From: Bacillota bacterium
GTDB lineage: Bacteria; Bacillota_A; Clostridia; Clostridiales; Clostridiaceae
DNA: 5,503 nucleotides
NCBI GenBank assembly: GCA_021780795.1
Contig: JAJXYA010000007.1
Span: 1 to 5,503 of the forward strand
Reading direction: 5' to 3'
Shown: piece after piece, positions 1 to 5,503 of the stretch
Layout of the letters: each line of letters opens with the position of its first letter
Position numbering within the stretch: the stretch's first letter is position 1
Notes under the pieces: model-generated
The model's database searches: none
Told to the model about the DNA's origin: nothing
The model's input: the letters and a program-made list of their open reading frames with translations, nothing else
Made by a program: the position numbers and the translations under genes

Positions 1-1608
1 TGCTGGAATTATGTCACAATCTATCTGATTTTGAGTAAGCTTTTTAACTATTTTTTCAAAAGGCATATATTTTCCTGACCATTCAGCTTCAGCATGATAC
101 AATACAGCTACTGGCGCAATATGTTTTCCTCCTGAAAGCAAATGACTCATCCTATTAGTATAATCTGACCATATTTTCATATATTTAAATTGCGGATCAT
201 TTCCACCAGCATAAAAATGAGGAGGACAATCCCAATCTGGAAAAGCCTTAGGAGAAAATGCATGGGGAACAAAATTATTTACACCTCTAACAAGTAAATG
301 GTCAGTAAGCCACTTCATAAACTTTAAGCCTTCCACCCATCCATAGGCACCGAAAAGCTCACACATAGTTCTGCCTTTTTTCTTAACATCCAAATGTGCT
401 AAGGATGTTCCTAGCTTTGCAAGTCCGTAGTGAAAAAATTCTCCATTCCAGCCTGAGCTTGAAAATCCATCATGATAAAAATCCATGCCAGGTACTATTT
501 GACCTCCAATAACATCTATTCCAGACATATCTTGCCCGTTTAATGCTCTAAAATAGTGACCTGCACCATATCCTAACCTACTGTGAGCGCCATTATCTTC
601 AATAACATGTCCAATGTACTCTACATTATGTTCTCTGCACCAGTTTCCTAGCTGAGAAGTAAAGTTTTCTCCATAAAGTTTGCTTACAATGTCCATATAA
701 CTGTACCTTACTTTAGACATTTTCTCATTTCCTTCAGCAAACAAAAGAGGCATTACTCGTAAAGGCTTCTCACCAATCTCTTTTTCCATTAACGAAGGCA
801 TTTCATCACTCCAAGGCAATACCATTTTAGTCTTTCCAAGGGCTCCATCAAAACCTTTTATATTTCCAAGCCTAGGTTCATCTGAAAAAAATCCAGCAAA
901 AGTATTACCGAAATCTTCTTTATATCTTTCATAGTGTGCTTCATAAACTGTATCAATTAAAACCTTTGTAGCATCTTTTACAAGTGGATTTAAATAGTCC
1001 TTTGTTTGGTCTTCACCTCCATTTCTTGTTTTGTAAACTACAAAAATGCTCCAAGCCCCTTCTGGCAAATCCCAATACAAAACTCCATCCTGAACAAATT
1101 CAGTTACATCTACAAGAGTTTCTTCGTCGAGTTTCATTTTTTGTGTATCTAAAACTTTCCCAGCTACTACCCCAATAACCTCGTCTTCATTTTTATAACC
1201 TGGCATTAAGGCAGCTCTTCCTTGAAAATATTTAACAATAAATGAAGAGTCTTTTAGTGGACCTTTAACATCTATTCTATGTGCATTCAAATACCATTTC
1301 CTTAATTCAGGATAATCAGTCTTTATCTTTCCTGCTGCATAGCCTGTTGGAAAATGACTGTCATCAAGTACCCACACCTTCATTTCTAGGTTTCTTGCCT
1401 CTTCCATTATAATATCTATATCTCTCCACCATAAGGAGCCAATGAAATCAGGATGTGGTCGTGATTCTATACAAACCGCTCTAATACCAGCACTATTTAT
1501 TTGTTTCATATAATCTCTTAGTATACTCTCATCTTCTCCATGCTGCCAGAAGAAAGGCATAATATAGTTGTTCTCTCTGCCTTCAAGCACTTCTCTTATT
1601 CTTTCCAT
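1..1608 (-). CDS. Glycoside hydrolase-like protein (GH106/ulvan-degrading GH-type), N-terminal 536 residues; 3' end beyond window
   Basis: I translated this frame in full: 536 codons open from ATG 1608 to base 1 with no stop, so the C-terminus lies outside. GGGGG at 1616-1620, 7 nt upstream, supports the start. There is no signal peptide or membrane segment, so the enzyme is probably cytoplasmic. The N-terminal half looks like a TIM barrel of the large GH106-related group: MPFFWQHGE (17-25), IESRPHPDFIGSLWW (47-61), KVWVLDDSHFPTGYAAG (77-93), FFSDEPRLGN (240-249), GYGAGHYFRAL then MSGIDVIGG (346-369), CELFGAYGW (416-424) and VRGVNNFVPHAFSP (440-453). Residues from about 495 resemble the start of the domain that follows the barrel in such enzymes. 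E244 and E417 are the most conserved-looking acidic residues and are catalytic candidates by inference only. Relatives are usually much longer, so several hundred residues may be missing. The neighbouring PTS permease suggests it acts on an imported, possibly phosphorylated, sugar. Family call fairly sure; substrate unknown. Confidence 0.75.
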   Translation of the reverse strand, partial: MERIREVLEGRENNYIMPFFWQHGEDESILRDYMKQINSAGIRAVCIESRPHPDFIGSLWWRDIDIIMEEARNLEMKVWVLDDSHFPTGYAAGKIKTDYPELRKWYLNAHRIDVKGPLKDSSFIVKYFQGRAALMPGYKNEDEVIGVVAGKVLDTQKMKLDEETLVDVTEFVQDGVLYWDLPEGAWSIFVVYKTRNGGEDQTKDYLNPLVKDATKVLIDTVYEAHYERYKEDFGNTFAGFFSDEPRLGNIKGFDGALGKTKMVLPWSDEMPSLMEKEIGEKPLRVMPLLFAEGNEKMSKVRYSYMDIVSKLYGENFTSQLGNWCREHNVEYIGHVIEDNGAHSRLGYGAGHYFRALNGQDMSGIDVIGGQIVPGMDFYHDGFSSSGWNGEFFHYGLAKLGTSLAHLDVKKKGRTMCELFGAYGWVEGLKFMKWLTDHLLVRGVNNFVPHAFSPKAFPDWDCPPHFYAGGNDPQFKYMKIWSDYTNRMSHLLSGGKHIAPVAVLYHAEAEWSGKYMPFEKIVKKLTQNQIDCDIIPA

Positions 1609-1631
1609 ACTATTGCCCCCAATCTCATCAT

Positions 1632-1637
1632 TTTATA
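1632..1637 (-). promoter_or_regulatory. Candidate -10 box of the glycoside hydrolase gene
   Basis: TATAAA on the minus strand lies 24 nt upstream of the ATG, 11 nt from the GGGGG ribosome binding site. No recognisable -35 hexamer exists at 16-18 nt spacing: the bases there read GTTAAA or TGTTAA. They fall inside the repeated 22-bp element at 1640-1661. A good -10 with a missing -35 covered by a candidate operator is the layout expected of an activator-dependent promoter. The promoter is inferred from motif and position only. Confidence 0.45.
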
Positions 1638-1639
1638 AT

Positions 1640-1661
1640 ATTGACTAACCAAATTTAACAT
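1640..1661. promoter_or_regulatory. Copy 1 of a 22-bp repeated element, candidate AraC-regulator operator
   Basis: The plus strand reads ATTGACTAACCAAAT then TTAACAT. It matches 20 of 22 bases with the copy at 3212-3233; the two differences are T/C at offset 15 and C/T at offset 20. The 12-bp core TTGACTAACCAA is a partial dyad (TTG-n2-TA-n2-CAA). Here it sits where the -35 of the leftward hydrolase promoter should be, ending 31 nt before the ATG. The only other copy lies in the divergent permease/araC promoter region, so I infer it is bound by the AraC-family protein at 3293-4288. On the plus strand it also mimics a promoter (TTGACT, 17 nt, TATTAA at 1664-1669). Confidence 0.6.
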
Positions 1662-1673
1662 CCTATTAAATGT

Positions 1674-1720
1674 AAAGAAAATCAAGGGATTTTTCTGTAA
1701 AATTACATTGGAAATCCCTT
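1674..1720 (-). terminator. Hairpin terminator after the PTS permease gene
   Basis: AAGGGATTT (1684-1692) pairs perfectly with AAATCCCTT (1712-1720), extended by two G-T wobbles. A second, inner palindrome TGTAAAATTACA (1696-1707) lies in the loop. On the minus strand the stem is followed by GATTTTCTTT, a broken T-tract. It begins 20 nt after the permease stop codon. On the plus strand the stem is followed by AATTTTTT (1721-1728), so it could stop transcription from both sides. Readthrough into the hydrolase gene remains possible because the minus-strand T-tract is interrupted. Confidence 0.65.
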
Positions 1721-1740
1721 AATTTTTTCACTTAAAACTT

Positions 1741-3111
1741 TTATGCTGCTTTTTCTTCAGAATTTACACCGAATAAAAACGTTAAAGCACAAGATACAAT
1801 AAATGCTACAGCGCCGGAAATCCAAAATACTGCGAAGCTTTTATCTATACCAGCTGGATTTATAAACATTGGCGCTGCCAATAGACCACCACCAGCAAAG
1901 CCGTACATATACGTTCCCATAAAACCAGTAATTCCTCCAGCAATTCCGCCTCCAATAAAGGCTGATACGAATGCTTTTCTGTTTGGTAAAGCAATACCAT
2001 AAATTATCGGCTCTGTTACACCTAATAAACCTGTAATAACATTTGAAAAACCAAAAGCTTTTTTCTCTTTATCTTTCACCTTCAAAGCATATCCTAGAGA
2101 AACTCCTGCTAAGGCAAATACGGTTACACATAAAATTGCATTTACTGGGTCCTTGTGCATAGTTGTAATGTTATTTATTAAAATTGGTATAAAAGCATAA
2201 TGAAGACCAAATATTACAATAACCTGCCAAAATGCTCCTAGTAATATTCCTGCTAATATCGGACTAAAACGATAAATTCCTGATGTTCCTGCTGCTAGTC
2301 CAGAACTTATATACGTTCCAATAGGTCCAATTACAATAAAAGTTAATGGTACTACAATCAAAGCTGTTAAAAATGGATTAAACATTAACTGTAATGATTG
2401 ATGCAAAATCTTCTTAAATAATTTTTCTACCTTAGATGCCACATACACACTCAATATTATTGGGAAAACTGAACTTGTATAGCTCATTAAAACTACTGGT
2501 ATTCCTAAAAAATCCATAGGTGTGTGCTTATTAAATGCTGTGATTATATCTGGATATACAAGTGCTGCTCCTATTGCTGCACCTAGATATGGATTTGATT
2601 TAAACTTAGTTGCTGCAGAAAATCCAATTATTATTGGCAAGAAATAAAAGAAACCATCTCCAAATGCATATAATATCTGATATACCCCTGAGGTTGTTGA
2701 TACTAGATGAAAAGTAGTGCAAATTGCTAGTAGTGCTTTCATAACACCTGCGCCACCTAATGCTCCAAGTACAGGAGCGAAAATACCAGTAATAGTTTTG
2801 AAAAATGTGTTAAATATATTATCCTTTTTACCCTCAACTTCTTTTTCTTTAGTACTTTCATTTTTAGTTCCTATTATTTCATATACAGCATCAAATGCTT
2901 TTTCAACTTGATTGCCTATTACTACCTGATATTGTCCACCCTGCTGAACTACTCCTAAAACACCTTTAGTAGCTTTTATTTCTTCTGTTTTTGCTATAGT
3001 TTCGTCTTTAAGTACAAATCTTAATCTCGTTACACAATGTGTTAAATCTTGAATGTTTTCTTTTCCGCCAACAAGTTCTACAACTTGCTTTGCTAAAGTA
3101 TTAAATTCCAT
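1741..3111 (-). CDS. PTS sugar permease EIIBC, glucose/beta-glucoside family (no EIIA domain)
   Basis: This membrane permease takes up a sugar and phosphorylates it with phosphate relayed from PEP through EI, HPr and an EIIA. I start it at ATG 3111 (456 residues), not the in-frame ATG at 3126, because GGGAGGGG lies 5 nt upstream of 3111 and overlaps the earlier ATG, which has no ribosome binding site. Residues about 1-80 are the EIIB domain; Cys26 in LTHCVTRLRFVLKD is the phosphorylated cysteine, and GVLGVVQQGGQYQVVIG follows. A charged linker (about 81-98) leads to the multi-spanning EIIC domain with FGLHYAFIPI (301-310) and the family signature GVTEPIIYG (364-372). The protein ends after EIIC, as in sucrose- and trehalose-type EIIBC proteins of about 460 residues, so EIIA must come from another gene. 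Substrate cannot be fixed from sequence: beta-glucoside, sucrose, trehalose or similar. It is divergent from the araC gene and upstream of the hydrolase. Confidence 0.92.
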   Translation of the reverse strand: MEFNTLAKQVVELVGGKENIQDLTHCVTRLRFVLKDETIAKTEEIKATKGVLGVVQQGGQYQVVIGNQVEKAFDAVYEIIGTKNESTKEKEVEGKKDNIFNTFFKTITGIFAPVLGALGGAGVMKALLAICTTFHLVSTTSGVYQILYAFGDGFFYFLPIIIGFSAATKFKSNPYLGAAIGAALVYPDIITAFNKHTPMDFLGIPVVLMSYTSSVFPIILSVYVASKVEKLFKKILHQSLQLMFNPFLTALIVVPLTFIVIGPIGTYISSGLAAGTSGIYRFSPILAGILLGAFWQVIVIFGLHYAFIPILINNITTMHKDPVNAILCVTVFALAGVSLGYALKVKDKEKKAFGFSNVITGLLGVTEPIIYGIALPNRKAFVSAFIGGGIAGGITGFMGTYMYGFAGGGLLAAPMFINPAGIDKSFAVFWISGAVAFIVSCALTFLFGVNSEEKAA

Positions 3112-3116
3112 TTTTA

Positions 3117-3124
3117 CCCCTCCC
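3117..3124 (-). promoter_or_regulatory. Ribosome binding site that fixes the PTS permease start
   Basis: The minus strand reads GGGAGGGG, then TAAAA, then ATG (3111). This is a near-perfect anti-16S match at 5 nt spacing. The alternative ATG at 3126 directly abuts this site and is preceded only by CAAGAAAATA, with no Shine-Dalgarno. The start at 3111 is therefore preferred and removes five residues (MGGVK). Confidence 0.85.
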
Positions 3125-3167
3125 ATTATTTTCTTGAAATATTAAATTTATAATTTCTATGTTTTAA

Positions 3168-3181
3168 TGATAACATTTTCA
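3168..3181 (-). promoter_or_regulatory. Candidate cre site (CcpA catabolite repression) upstream of the PTS permease
   Basis: The minus strand reads TGAAAATGTTATCA, matching the Gram-positive cre consensus TGWAANCGNTNWCA at 13 of 14 positions; the only deviation is T for C in the central CG. It lies 57-70 nt upstream of the permease ATG and overlaps a possible -10, TATCAT (3167-3172). That position would suit repression of the permease when glucose is present. The -35 partner of this -10 is poor, so the permease promoter itself is not firmly placed. Confidence 0.5.
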
Positions 3182-3211
3182 CTACTACGTAAAAATATCA
3201 AAATCAAAGGC

Positions 3212-3233
3212 ATTGACTAACCAAACTTAATAT
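3212..3233. promoter_or_regulatory. Copy 2 of the 22-bp repeated element, candidate AraC-regulator operator
   Basis: The plus strand reads ATTGACTAACCAAAC then TTAATAT, matching the copy at 1640-1661 in 20 of 22 bases. It lies between the divergent permease and araC genes and includes the araC -35 box. A protein bound here would compete with RNA polymerase at the araC promoter (autorepression) and could activate the permease promoter to the left. The element ends 100 nt from the permease ATG, further than the 31 nt seen at the hydrolase gene, so its geometry differs between the two leftward promoters. Confidence 0.6.
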
Positions 3234-3241
3234 AGTATTAT
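3213..3241 (+). promoter_or_regulatory. Predicted sigma-A promoter of the araC-family gene
   Basis: The -35 TTGACT (3213-3218) and -10 TATTAT (3236-3241) are separated by exactly 17 nt, each matching consensus at 5 of 6 positions. Transcription would begin near 3248, leaving a leader of about 45 nt with AGAGG (3281-3285) 7 nt before the ATG. The -35 lies within the repeated operator-like element. Confidence 0.65.
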
Positions 3242-3292
3242 AACTTTTATAGATTACTTTTTTATGTATAGATATAGGAAAGAGGATATTAT

Positions 3293-4288
3293 ATGGATTT
3301 TAATGAATTAGACAATATACTGAGACCTTTAACAGAACATGAGAAAACTTACAGAGATACTCCAATTGCTTCTAACATGTACGATAAACTTCCTAATATC
3401 ACTGATAATAAAGGAAGAAAGATTTATACTTTCGATGATAGTACTTTAGTAACAACTGCTAATATTAAAATTTCAAAGCATTCCCGTTACTCTATCGTAC
3501 CTATGCATACCCATACTTTTTTAGAACTCAGCTATGTATATTGTGGAAAACTTGAAGAAATCGTTAATGATAAAAAAGTAATTCTTTCAAAAGATCAAAT
3601 TATTATTGTAGATACAGGGGTGCCACATTTTATTTTGCCAACCTCTGAAGAAGATATTATTATTAATATTTTGATTAGAAAAGAATATTTTTCAACATCC
3701 TTTCTTAGTAGATTATCTACAAAAGGAATTATTTCGGAATTTTTAGTTAATGCAATCTCAGATAAAAAAAATCATGATAATTACCTTATTTTTAACTCTG
3801 AAACTAGCCGTAGAATTCCTAATATTATAAGAGAACTTATGTGTGAATATTTTGACAAATCTTTATGTTCAGAAGAAATTATAGATTGCTACATGATACT
3901 TTTATTTTCTGAGTTACTACGGGTATTTCAATATGATTCAAATAAATCTCAGTCATATTCCTCTGGCAGAGCGACGATTATAGATATACTTCAATATCTT
4001 GAAGATAATTTTATGACCTGCACCTTAGCTTCAACTGCCACTCATTTTAATTTTCATCCTAACTACTTAAGTGCACTTATAAAAAAGACTACTAATAAAT
4101 CTTTTAAAGAGCTTATTCAAGCCCATAAGCTGACAAAAGCTTCTATTTCATTAATAAATACCGATGTTCCTATTTACGAGATTTCTAATGAAATAGGCTA
4201 TGACAACTTAAGCTTTTTTTATAAAAAGTTTAAAAATTATTTTGGAATTACTCCAAACGAATATCGTGATAAATATAAAAATATATAA
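3293..4288 (+). CDS. AraC-family transcriptional regulator with N-terminal cupin sensor domain
   Basis: This 331-residue DNA-binding protein likely senses a sugar or sugar phosphate and controls the adjacent permease and hydrolase genes. The N-terminal half holds a cupin-like sensor: PMHTHTFLELSYVYCG (70-85) with His72, His74 and Glu78, then LSKDQIIIVDTGVPHF (98-113) with His112. The C-terminal AraC domain (about 229-330) has two helix-turn-helix units: first around 243-264 (LASTATHFNFHPNYLSALIKK), second around 293-313. It ends in the family signature YDNLSFFYKKFKNYFGITP and NEYR. Length is typical of the class. The start is supported by AGAGG with 7 nt spacing. It is divergent from the permease, with 181 bp between start codons containing the repeated element, and convergent with the DUF3237 gene. 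Activator of the sugar genes is the likely role by family habit; the sequence does not prove it. Confidence 0.9.
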   Translation: MDFNELDNILRPLTEHEKTYRDTPIASNMYDKLPNITDNKGRKIYTFDDSTLVTTANIKISKHSRYSIVPMHTHTFLELSYVYCGKLEEIVNDKKVILSKDQIIIVDTGVPHFILPTSEEDIIINILIRKEYFSTSFLSRLSTKGIISEFLVNAISDKKNHDNYLIFNSETSRRIPNIIRELMCEYFDKSLCSEEIIDCYMILLFSELLRVFQYDSNKSQSYSSGRATIIDILQYLEDNFMTCTLASTATHFNFHPNYLSALIKKTTNKSFKELIQAHKLTKASISLINTDVPIYEISNEIGYDNLSFFYKKFKNYFGITPNEYRDKYKNI

Positions 4289-4308
4289 ATATGTATTTTC
4301 ACCCTAAT

Positions 4309-4776
4309 TTATAGCACCTTATAAAAACTTAAAAGTACATTTTCAGGTAACCTTTTTGCATAGCATACAAACATAGAATTATTCATCCACCTATATTTTT
4401 CACTATAAACCTCAAAGGTTGGAACGGTTCTAAAGTAATAAGCGTTTGGATCAACAAACTCACCATTTTTTACAGCTTCTACATACTTATCTGGAACGGT
4501 TCTAATGCCGTTGTTTTCGATATATATTGCAGTTCCATCCTCTAACTGTATAGCATATCTTGCAGAAAGCTCACATCTTCCATCTGGTCTTATTATTTGA
4601 CTGTCTATTCCTCCAGGCAAAACTTTTCCGCTAAATCCTTTCCCTGAAACTTTACCAGATAAAATTGGAATAAGCTGCCTTCTTCCTACGATTTCGTCCT
4701 GTCCTACTAATATAGGTTTATCCACTGTTATTTCAATAGTAAATACTTCTTCAAAACCTAATTCATTGCTTTTCAT
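4309..4776 (-). CDS. DUF3237 (UPF0311) family protein
   Basis: This 155-residue, soluble, probably cytoplasmic protein belongs to the DUF3237/UPF0311 family, whose biochemical role I do not know. Family hallmarks are GRRQLIPILSGKVSGKGFSG (31-50), then KVLPGGIDSQIIRPDG (51-66), LSARYAIQLEDGTAIYIENNG (70-90) and, near the end, YYFRTVPTFEV with YRWMNNSMFVCYAKR (113-142). The length is normal for the family, and predicted strands alternate as in a small beta-barrel. There is no signal peptide or membrane segment. It starts 13 nt after the padR stop codon. Its ribosome binding site GGGAG begins at the last base of the padR stop, so the two genes are very likely co-transcribed and perhaps translationally coupled. 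The pairing with PadR suggests a role in the response to phenolic acids or other aromatic compounds, which is inference from context only. Confidence 0.88.
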   Translation of the reverse strand: MKSNELGFEEVFTIEITVDKPILVGQDEIVGRRQLIPILSGKVSGKGFSGKVLPGGIDSQIIRPDGRCELSARYAIQLEDGTAIYIENNGIRTVPDKYVEAVKNGEFVDPNAYYFRTVPTFEVYSEKYRWMNNSMFVCYAKRLPENVLLSFYKVL

Positions 4777-4789
4777 TAATTTTCACTCC

Positions 4790-5335
4790 CTAATCTATTA
4801 TTTTTTCTATACAATCTTCAAGCCATTCTATGTAGTTCTTTTCTCTCATTATCGCACCATTTAATACAATATAATCTCCAAAACCAGGAGAAGAAACTTT
4901 TGCTATTTCCTTTTTCTTTGATAATTCATCCATACCATCCTTTAAATAGCTTAACCTTTCCATATGCTTATTTAGCTGACTTTTAAACTGCTTTAGCAAT
5001 ATATCCTTATCCATTTCATCTGCAAAGTAAGCTCTTAGTTTAAAAATATCTTTTGGAGTTGGCTCTAAAGGTTCATCCTTTTCCAGCCACTTTTGAAGTG
5101 ACTTTTTACCCTTTTCAGTTATTGTATATAACTTTTTTTCAAGCTTTTCCCCTTGAATTATCGTTTCAAATAAAATAAGCCCTTCATCTGTAAGCTTCTT
5201 TAGCTCCGGATAAATTTGACTATGTTTTGCATACCAAAATTCTACCAAACTATCATTAAATTCTTTAGTTATATCATATCCTGTTGATGGTTTCCTATTT
5301 ATTATTCCTAAAATTGCATATTTTAAATTCCTCAT
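4790..5335 (-). CDS. padR: PadR transcriptional regulator, phenolic-acid-response type
   Basis: This 181-residue repressor has an N-terminal winged helix (1-84) and a C-terminal helical dimerisation domain (about 94-180). It is closer to the true phenolic acid regulator PadR than to the broad PadR family. Compared from memory with Bacillus subtilis PadR, it shares RNLKYAILG (2-10, R-LKYAILG in common), SGYDIT-like STGYDIT (17-23), the stretch FWYAKHSQIYPELKKLTDEG (33-52), IQGEKLEKKLYT (60-71) and the end segment SSPGFGDYIVL plus REKNYIEWLE (148-173). In that system the repressor leaves its operator when phenolic acids such as p-coumaric or ferulic acid are present. The start at 5335 is supported by GAGAGG 8 nt upstream. 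The upstream region holds an ATGT-N8-ACAT dyad and a strong divergent promoter. It is followed at 13 nt by the DUF3237 gene. It could in principle respond to another ligand. Confidence 0.88.
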   Translation of the reverse strand: MRNLKYAILGIINRKPSTGYDITKEFNDSLVEFWYAKHSQIYPELKKLTDEGLILFETIIQGEKLEKKLYTITEKGKKSLQKWLEKDEPLEPTPKDIFKLRAYFADEMDKDILLKQFKSQLNKHMERLSYLKDGMDELSKKKEIAKVSSPGFGDYIVLNGAIMREKNYIEWLEDCIEKIID

Positions 5336-5365
5336 ATATGTTACCTCTCAATATTTTATATTCTT

Positions 5366-5393
5366 ATTTTATCATTAGTTTTTAAAAAGTTAA
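5366..5393 (-). promoter_or_regulatory. Predicted padR promoter
   Basis: On the minus strand -35 TTAACT (5388-5393) and -10 TAAAAT (5366-5371) are 16 nt apart. TGA directly before the -10 gives an extended TGn motif. Transcription would start near 5359, about 24 nt before the padR ATG, leaving room for the GAGAGG site. AT-rich surroundings offer alternatives, so this is a moderate call. It would drive padR and the DUF3237 gene together. Confidence 0.5.
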
Positions 5394-5425
5394 AATAAAG
5401 TTTTTGTTTGATTCAACATCACAAT

Positions 5426-5441
5426 ATGTAAATATTGACAT
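5426..5441. promoter_or_regulatory. Candidate PadR operator, ATGT-N8-ACAT
   Basis: ATGTAAATATTGACAT is symmetric at 14 of 16 positions and has the ATGT-8N-ACAT layout described for PadR operators at phenolic acid decarboxylase promoters. Its right half contains the whole -35 TTGACA (5435-5440) of the rightward consensus promoter, so a bound repressor would block RNA polymerase. It lies 33 bp upstream of the padR -35, so effects on padR itself are possible. Confidence 0.72.
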
Positions 5442-5463
5442 GTTATATGGCAAGACGTATAAT
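5435..5463 (+). promoter_or_regulatory. Fully consensus sigma-A promoter reading out of the window
   Basis: TTGACA (5435-5440), 17 nt, TATAAT (5458-5463): every base of both hexamers matches consensus and the spacing is optimal. Transcription would start near 5470 and leave the window rightward. No coding start with a ribosome binding site is visible before 5503, so the driven gene begins outside. A promoter this strong normally needs tight repression, which fits the overlapping PadR-type operator. Confidence 0.82.
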
Positions 5464-5503
5464 TAATTTATACTGTTATATAATAAAAACAGCAAAAACG
5501 CAT

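Noticed and set aside
984..1178. Plus-strand 64-codon reading frame
   Set aside because: It lies entirely inside the well-supported minus-strand hydrolase gene, has no ribosome binding site and resembles no protein; it is a shadow frame.
1671..1684. TGTAAAGAAAATCA as a second cre site upstream of the hydrolase gene
   Set aside because: Three mismatches to the cre consensus, including both bases of the central CG, so it is not distinguishable from AT-rich background.
1696..1707. TGTAAAATTACA palindrome as an independent operator
   Set aside because: It sits in the loop of the terminator hairpin and is more simply explained as an inner stem; no second copy is present in the window.
2717..2911. 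Plus-strand 64-codon reading frame
   Set aside because: It is antisense to the EIIBC gene and its composition reflects the complement of the linker and first membrane segments.
4275..4300. AT-only inverted repeat (AAAATA/TATTTT) at the araC end as a terminator
   Set aside because: A six-pair stem made only of A-T pairs is too weak and is expected by chance in sequence this AT-rich.
5473..5492. CTGTT/AACAG inverted repeat downstream of the rightward promoter as an operator or hairpin
   Set aside because: Only five paired bases around a 10-nt AT loop; no support beyond chance, and the ATGT-N8-ACAT dyad is a much better operator.

Overview
The window looks like chromosomal DNA of a low-GC Firmicute, most likely a Clostridium or close relative. 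It is strongly AT-rich, has purine-rich Shine-Dalgarno sites (GGGAGGGG, AGAGG, GAGAGG), uses AT-ending codons, and carries protein families typical of saccharolytic clostridia. I see no mobile element, CRISPR array, tRNA or rRNA. No stretch longer than 300 bases lacks a gene.

The left block (1-4288) is a sugar-uptake and breakdown module. A glycoside hydrolase-like gene runs leftward from 1608 and is cut by the window edge. Upstream of it, on the same strand, is a PTS sugar permease EIIBC of the glucose/beta-glucoside family (1741-3111, with the start moved to the internal ATG). A divergent AraC-family regulator follows (3293-4288). A hairpin at 1684-1720 separates the permease from the hydrolase. 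An almost identical 22-bp element (20/22 matches, core TTGACTAACCAAA) occurs just upstream of the hydrolase gene and again between the permease and araC genes. It is the best candidate for the AraC protein's binding site and would tie the three genes into one regulon. A close match to a catabolite-responsive (cre) element lies upstream of the permease, so glucose repression is also likely.

The right block (4309-5503) is a separate module. A PadR regulator very similar to the phenolic-acid-responsive PadR of Bacillus (4790-5335) is followed 13 nt later by a DUF3237/UPF0311 protein (4309-4776). Both are on the minus strand and probably form one operon. Upstream of padR, pointing right out of the window, is a fully consensus sigma-A promoter (TTGACA, 17 nt, TATAAT). 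Its -35 box lies inside ATGTAAATATTGACAT, which has the ATGT-N8-ACAT layout of the known PadR operator. The promoter and operator predict a PadR-repressed gene just beyond 5503, with phenolic acid decarboxylase as the leading guess.

The two blocks meet at convergent araC and DUF3237 genes only 20 bp apart, with no convincing terminator between them.
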